This document shows, one piece after another, positions 62,648 to 64,000 of a stretch of DNA of 64,000 nt. The position numbers were made by a program, and so were the translations under genes. Origin of the DNA: Lysobacterales bacterium 66-474. Its GTDB lineage: Bacteria > Pseudomonadota > Gammaproteobacteria > Xanthomonadales > Rhodanobacteraceae. Below the pieces are notes generated by a model. That model was not told the DNA's origin. It ran no database searches and saw only the letters and a program-made list of their open reading frames with translations. The stretch spans positions 267,996 to 331,995 of the forward strand of contig MKWP01000002.1 in NCBI GenBank assembly GCA_001899805.1. The letters run 5' to 3'. The number at the start of each line of letters is the position of its first letter. The stretch's first letter is position 1.

Positions 62648-62723
62648 TGGCGTCCCCACGGGGATTCGAACCCCGGTCGCCACCGTGAAAGGGTGGTGTC
62701 CTAGGCCTCTAGACGATGGGGAC
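62648..62723 (-). tRNA. tRNA-Glu (TTC)
   Basis: 76-base tRNA with CCA. It begins GTCCCCATCGTCTAGAGG, the loop CTTTCAC gives anticodon TTC (glutamate), and it ends GTGGGGACGCCA with a fully paired acceptor stem. Middle gene of the Ala-Glu-Asp operon. Confidence 0.96.
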
Positions 62724-62736
62724 AGCGCGGGGAATT

Positions 62737-62812
<76 letters not shown>

Positions 62813-62828
62813 ACGCTGGGAACGCGCA

Positions 62829-62857
62829 AGGATAGGTGCACACGATTTGAGCGTCAA
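62829..62857 (-). promoter_or_regulatory. sigma-70 promoter of the tRNA Ala-Glu-Asp operon
   Basis: On the minus strand TTGACG (62857-62852) and TATCCT (62834-62829) are separated by 17 bases, followed by a GC-rich discriminator typical of growth-rate-controlled stable RNA promoters. Start predicted about 10 bases before tRNA-Ala. Confidence 0.82.
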
Positions 62858-63475
62858 GCATTTGTAGTGCGGCCGTGCGTTTCGTGCATGTTCCCGGGAC
62901 GAGCGATGGCGGTTTCGGGCATGCTGGGAAACGCGTTGCCGCGGTGAACCCCTTCACCGTTGCGCCCGCGAAACCGTTCCAGTCAGGGCGCTCCCTCGTT
63001 CGTTGCACCCGGCTGCCCGGTGGCGACCCGCAGGCACTTCCTGGTTGTTGCGATCGCAATGGGCACTGCCTGTTGCCTGTCACTTCGTTGTCGGCAAAGC
63101 ATCCGTTCCAGCGACGTTGTCGCTGACAACGAACCGCCTCGCGGTTGGTCGTGGCCGGGATCGATTTCATTCGGCGATCTGTTCCCTGCGGTGTCGTTGT
63201 CTGGACGCGACAAAGGTCGCGTCCAGTCGGCCATGCAACCCGCCCGGCAACGTGAACGGAACCGGAATTCGGATCACAAGGTACCGCGACGGTCGTCACA
63301 GCCCGAAGATGCGACGTCAACTTTTGTGACGGGCAAGGCAGTCCGTTGTGCGCGTGCCTTGGAGACTGCGCCCGCCCCGCACCGACCTGTGAGGGTTGTG
63401 TTGGGGCGTGCCGCGCGGCGGGGTCGCAAGATCCCACCCGCATGCCTATCCACCCTGCCGGCTCTCCTGACCCCC
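62858..63475. other. 618-bp gene-free region with perfect hairpins
   Basis: Lies between the tRNA operon and the divergent secreted protein gene. Two exact inverted repeats stand out: CGTTGTC/GACAACG with a GCT loop (63115-63131) and CTGGACGCGAC/GTCGCGTCCAG with a 4-base loop (63201-63226). Open frames on both strands overlap each other and lack start signals. The 3' part should carry the promoter of the gene at 63476, but I could not identify it. Confidence 0.5.
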
Positions 63476-64000
63476 ATGTACTTCCAACTATTTGGTTCTC
63501 GAATCGCCGCCATCTTCCTGGCGCTGGCCGGCCTCGCCGGAATTTCTCTTTCTGCGCAAGCGACCACGTATTACGTTCGCACCGACGGCGGCACGGCGAC
63601 CCAATGCACGGGTACCACGAACGCGGCCTATCCCGGCAGCGGCAGTGGCAAGGCGTGTGCGTTCAATCATCCGTTCTGGGTGCTGGTGCCCGGGCAGGGC
63701 ACGTCGCTGATGAAGGCCGGCGATACGCTGTCGATCGGTGCCGGCAGCTACATGATGGGATACGGCGCCCCCAACATGGCGGCGGGCAACTGCACGTCGG
63801 ACTATACGGCGGGGTGCTACATCCAGGACATCCCGAGCGGGATCAGCGCGTCCCAGCCGACCACGATCACGGGCGATTGCAGCGCGCCCCCGGAGTTGTG
63901 GGGCACCGGCGGCATCGACGAGATACTCGACATGGAAGGCGGTCACGACATCGCCATCAAGTGCCTGAACCTGACCGATCATTCCAACTGCATCGAGGAT
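63476..64000 (+). CDS. secreted protein, N-terminal part (runs off the window)
   Basis: Open from the ATG at 63476 to the window end, 175 codons without a stop. Signal peptide of about 29 residues (hydrophobic core IAAIFLALAGLAGISL, then SAQA before TTYYVRTDGG). The mature part is rich in Gly, Ser, Thr and Cys (at least six cysteines, for example TQCTGTT, AGNCTSDY, AGCYIQD), with GDTLSIGAGSYMMGY, PTTITGDC and a motif GGHDIAIKCLNLTDHSNCIE. The last pattern is like that of parallel beta-helix proteins such as secreted polysaccharide lyases or surface proteins with right-handed helices. No enzyme can be named from this part. Confidence 0.75.
   Translation, partial: MYFQLFGSRIAAIFLALAGLAGISLSAQATTYYVRTDGGTATQCTGTTNAAYPGSGSGKACAFNHPFWVLVPGQGTSLMKAGDTLSIGAGSYMMGYGAPNMAAGNCTSDYTAGCYIQDIPSGISASQPTTITGDCSAPPELWGTGGIDEILDMEGGHDIAIKCLNLTDHSNCIED

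Noticed and set aside
62875..63126. 83-codon open frame after the tRNA operon
   Set aside because: Opposite-strand frames overlap it equally well, there is no start signal and the region holds hairpins instead of codon bias.

Overview
The window is GC-rich chromosomal DNA from a gammaproteobacterium, most likely of the Xanthomonadales (Lysobacterales), and probably Rhodanobacteraceae-like. The grounds are a histidine operon led by a TrpR-family gene, a PilZ protein of the Xanthomonas type next to holB, an EfpL-type elongation factor, a DUF1249 protein, leucine/isovalerate (Liu) catabolic genes and Xanthomonadales-style palindromic repeats. I could run no searches, so the family placement rests on reading the proteins.

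Layout. 0.1-7.8 kb (+): fabF-pabB-pabC-mltG-tmk-holB-PIG-L deacetylase-pilZ, covering fatty acid elongation, p-aminobenzoate synthesis, glycan-strand termination, dTTP synthesis, the replication clamp loader and type IV pili. 7.9-12 kb: tRNA-Pro(CGG), hisS, a low-GC GIY-YIG nuclease gene framed by a perfect 28-bp inverted repeat, and an unusual MIO ammonia-lyase. 11.9-19.4 kb (+): a promoter, a perfect 24-bp palindrome, then a TrpR-like regulator and hisGDCBHAF(IE), nine genes that all overlap their neighbours. 19.5-25.4 kb (-): a secreted metallo-hydrolase and a Tat-exported molybdenum hydroxylase with XdhC- and MocA-like maturation factors. 25.5-31 kb (-): methionine salvage genes (mtnB, mtnD, mtnC) chained to a PH-domain membrane protein, a caspase-like C13 peptidase, a nucleotidyltransferase and a sugar-kinase-like protein. 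31.1-35.9 kb: a HiPIP, two APC permeases and efpL. 36-38.4 kb (-): an SDR, a GNAT and HMG-CoA lyase.

38.4-46.3 kb (-): six FtsX/MacB-type ABC permeases in three tandem A-B pairs with no ATPase or adaptor. Upstream lies a textbook sigma-54 -24/-12 promoter and three TGTCC elements exactly 11 bp apart; this is the most striking regulatory architecture in the window. 46.3-56.3 kb: leucine/isovalerate catabolism (biotin-carboxylase and carboxyltransferase subunits, hydratase, acetyl-CoA acetyltransferase) interleaved with duplicated cupins, a VOC protein with a degenerate second copy, and a (+) iron-uptake operon (cupredoxin, FTR1, CxxCH protein) under a promoter overlapped by a Fur-box-like sequence. 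56.5-62.2 kb: a lipobox-bearing subtilisin autotransporter, a DUF1249 protein and an M3 metallopeptidase lipoprotein. 62.3-62.9 kb (-): a tRNA Ala-Glu-Asp operon with visible promoter and terminator. The window ends inside a secreted protein gene.

The genes serve mostly housekeeping, amino-acid synthesis and salvage, branched-chain catabolism and envelope functions. No CRISPR array, prophage, rRNA or intact insertion sequence was seen.
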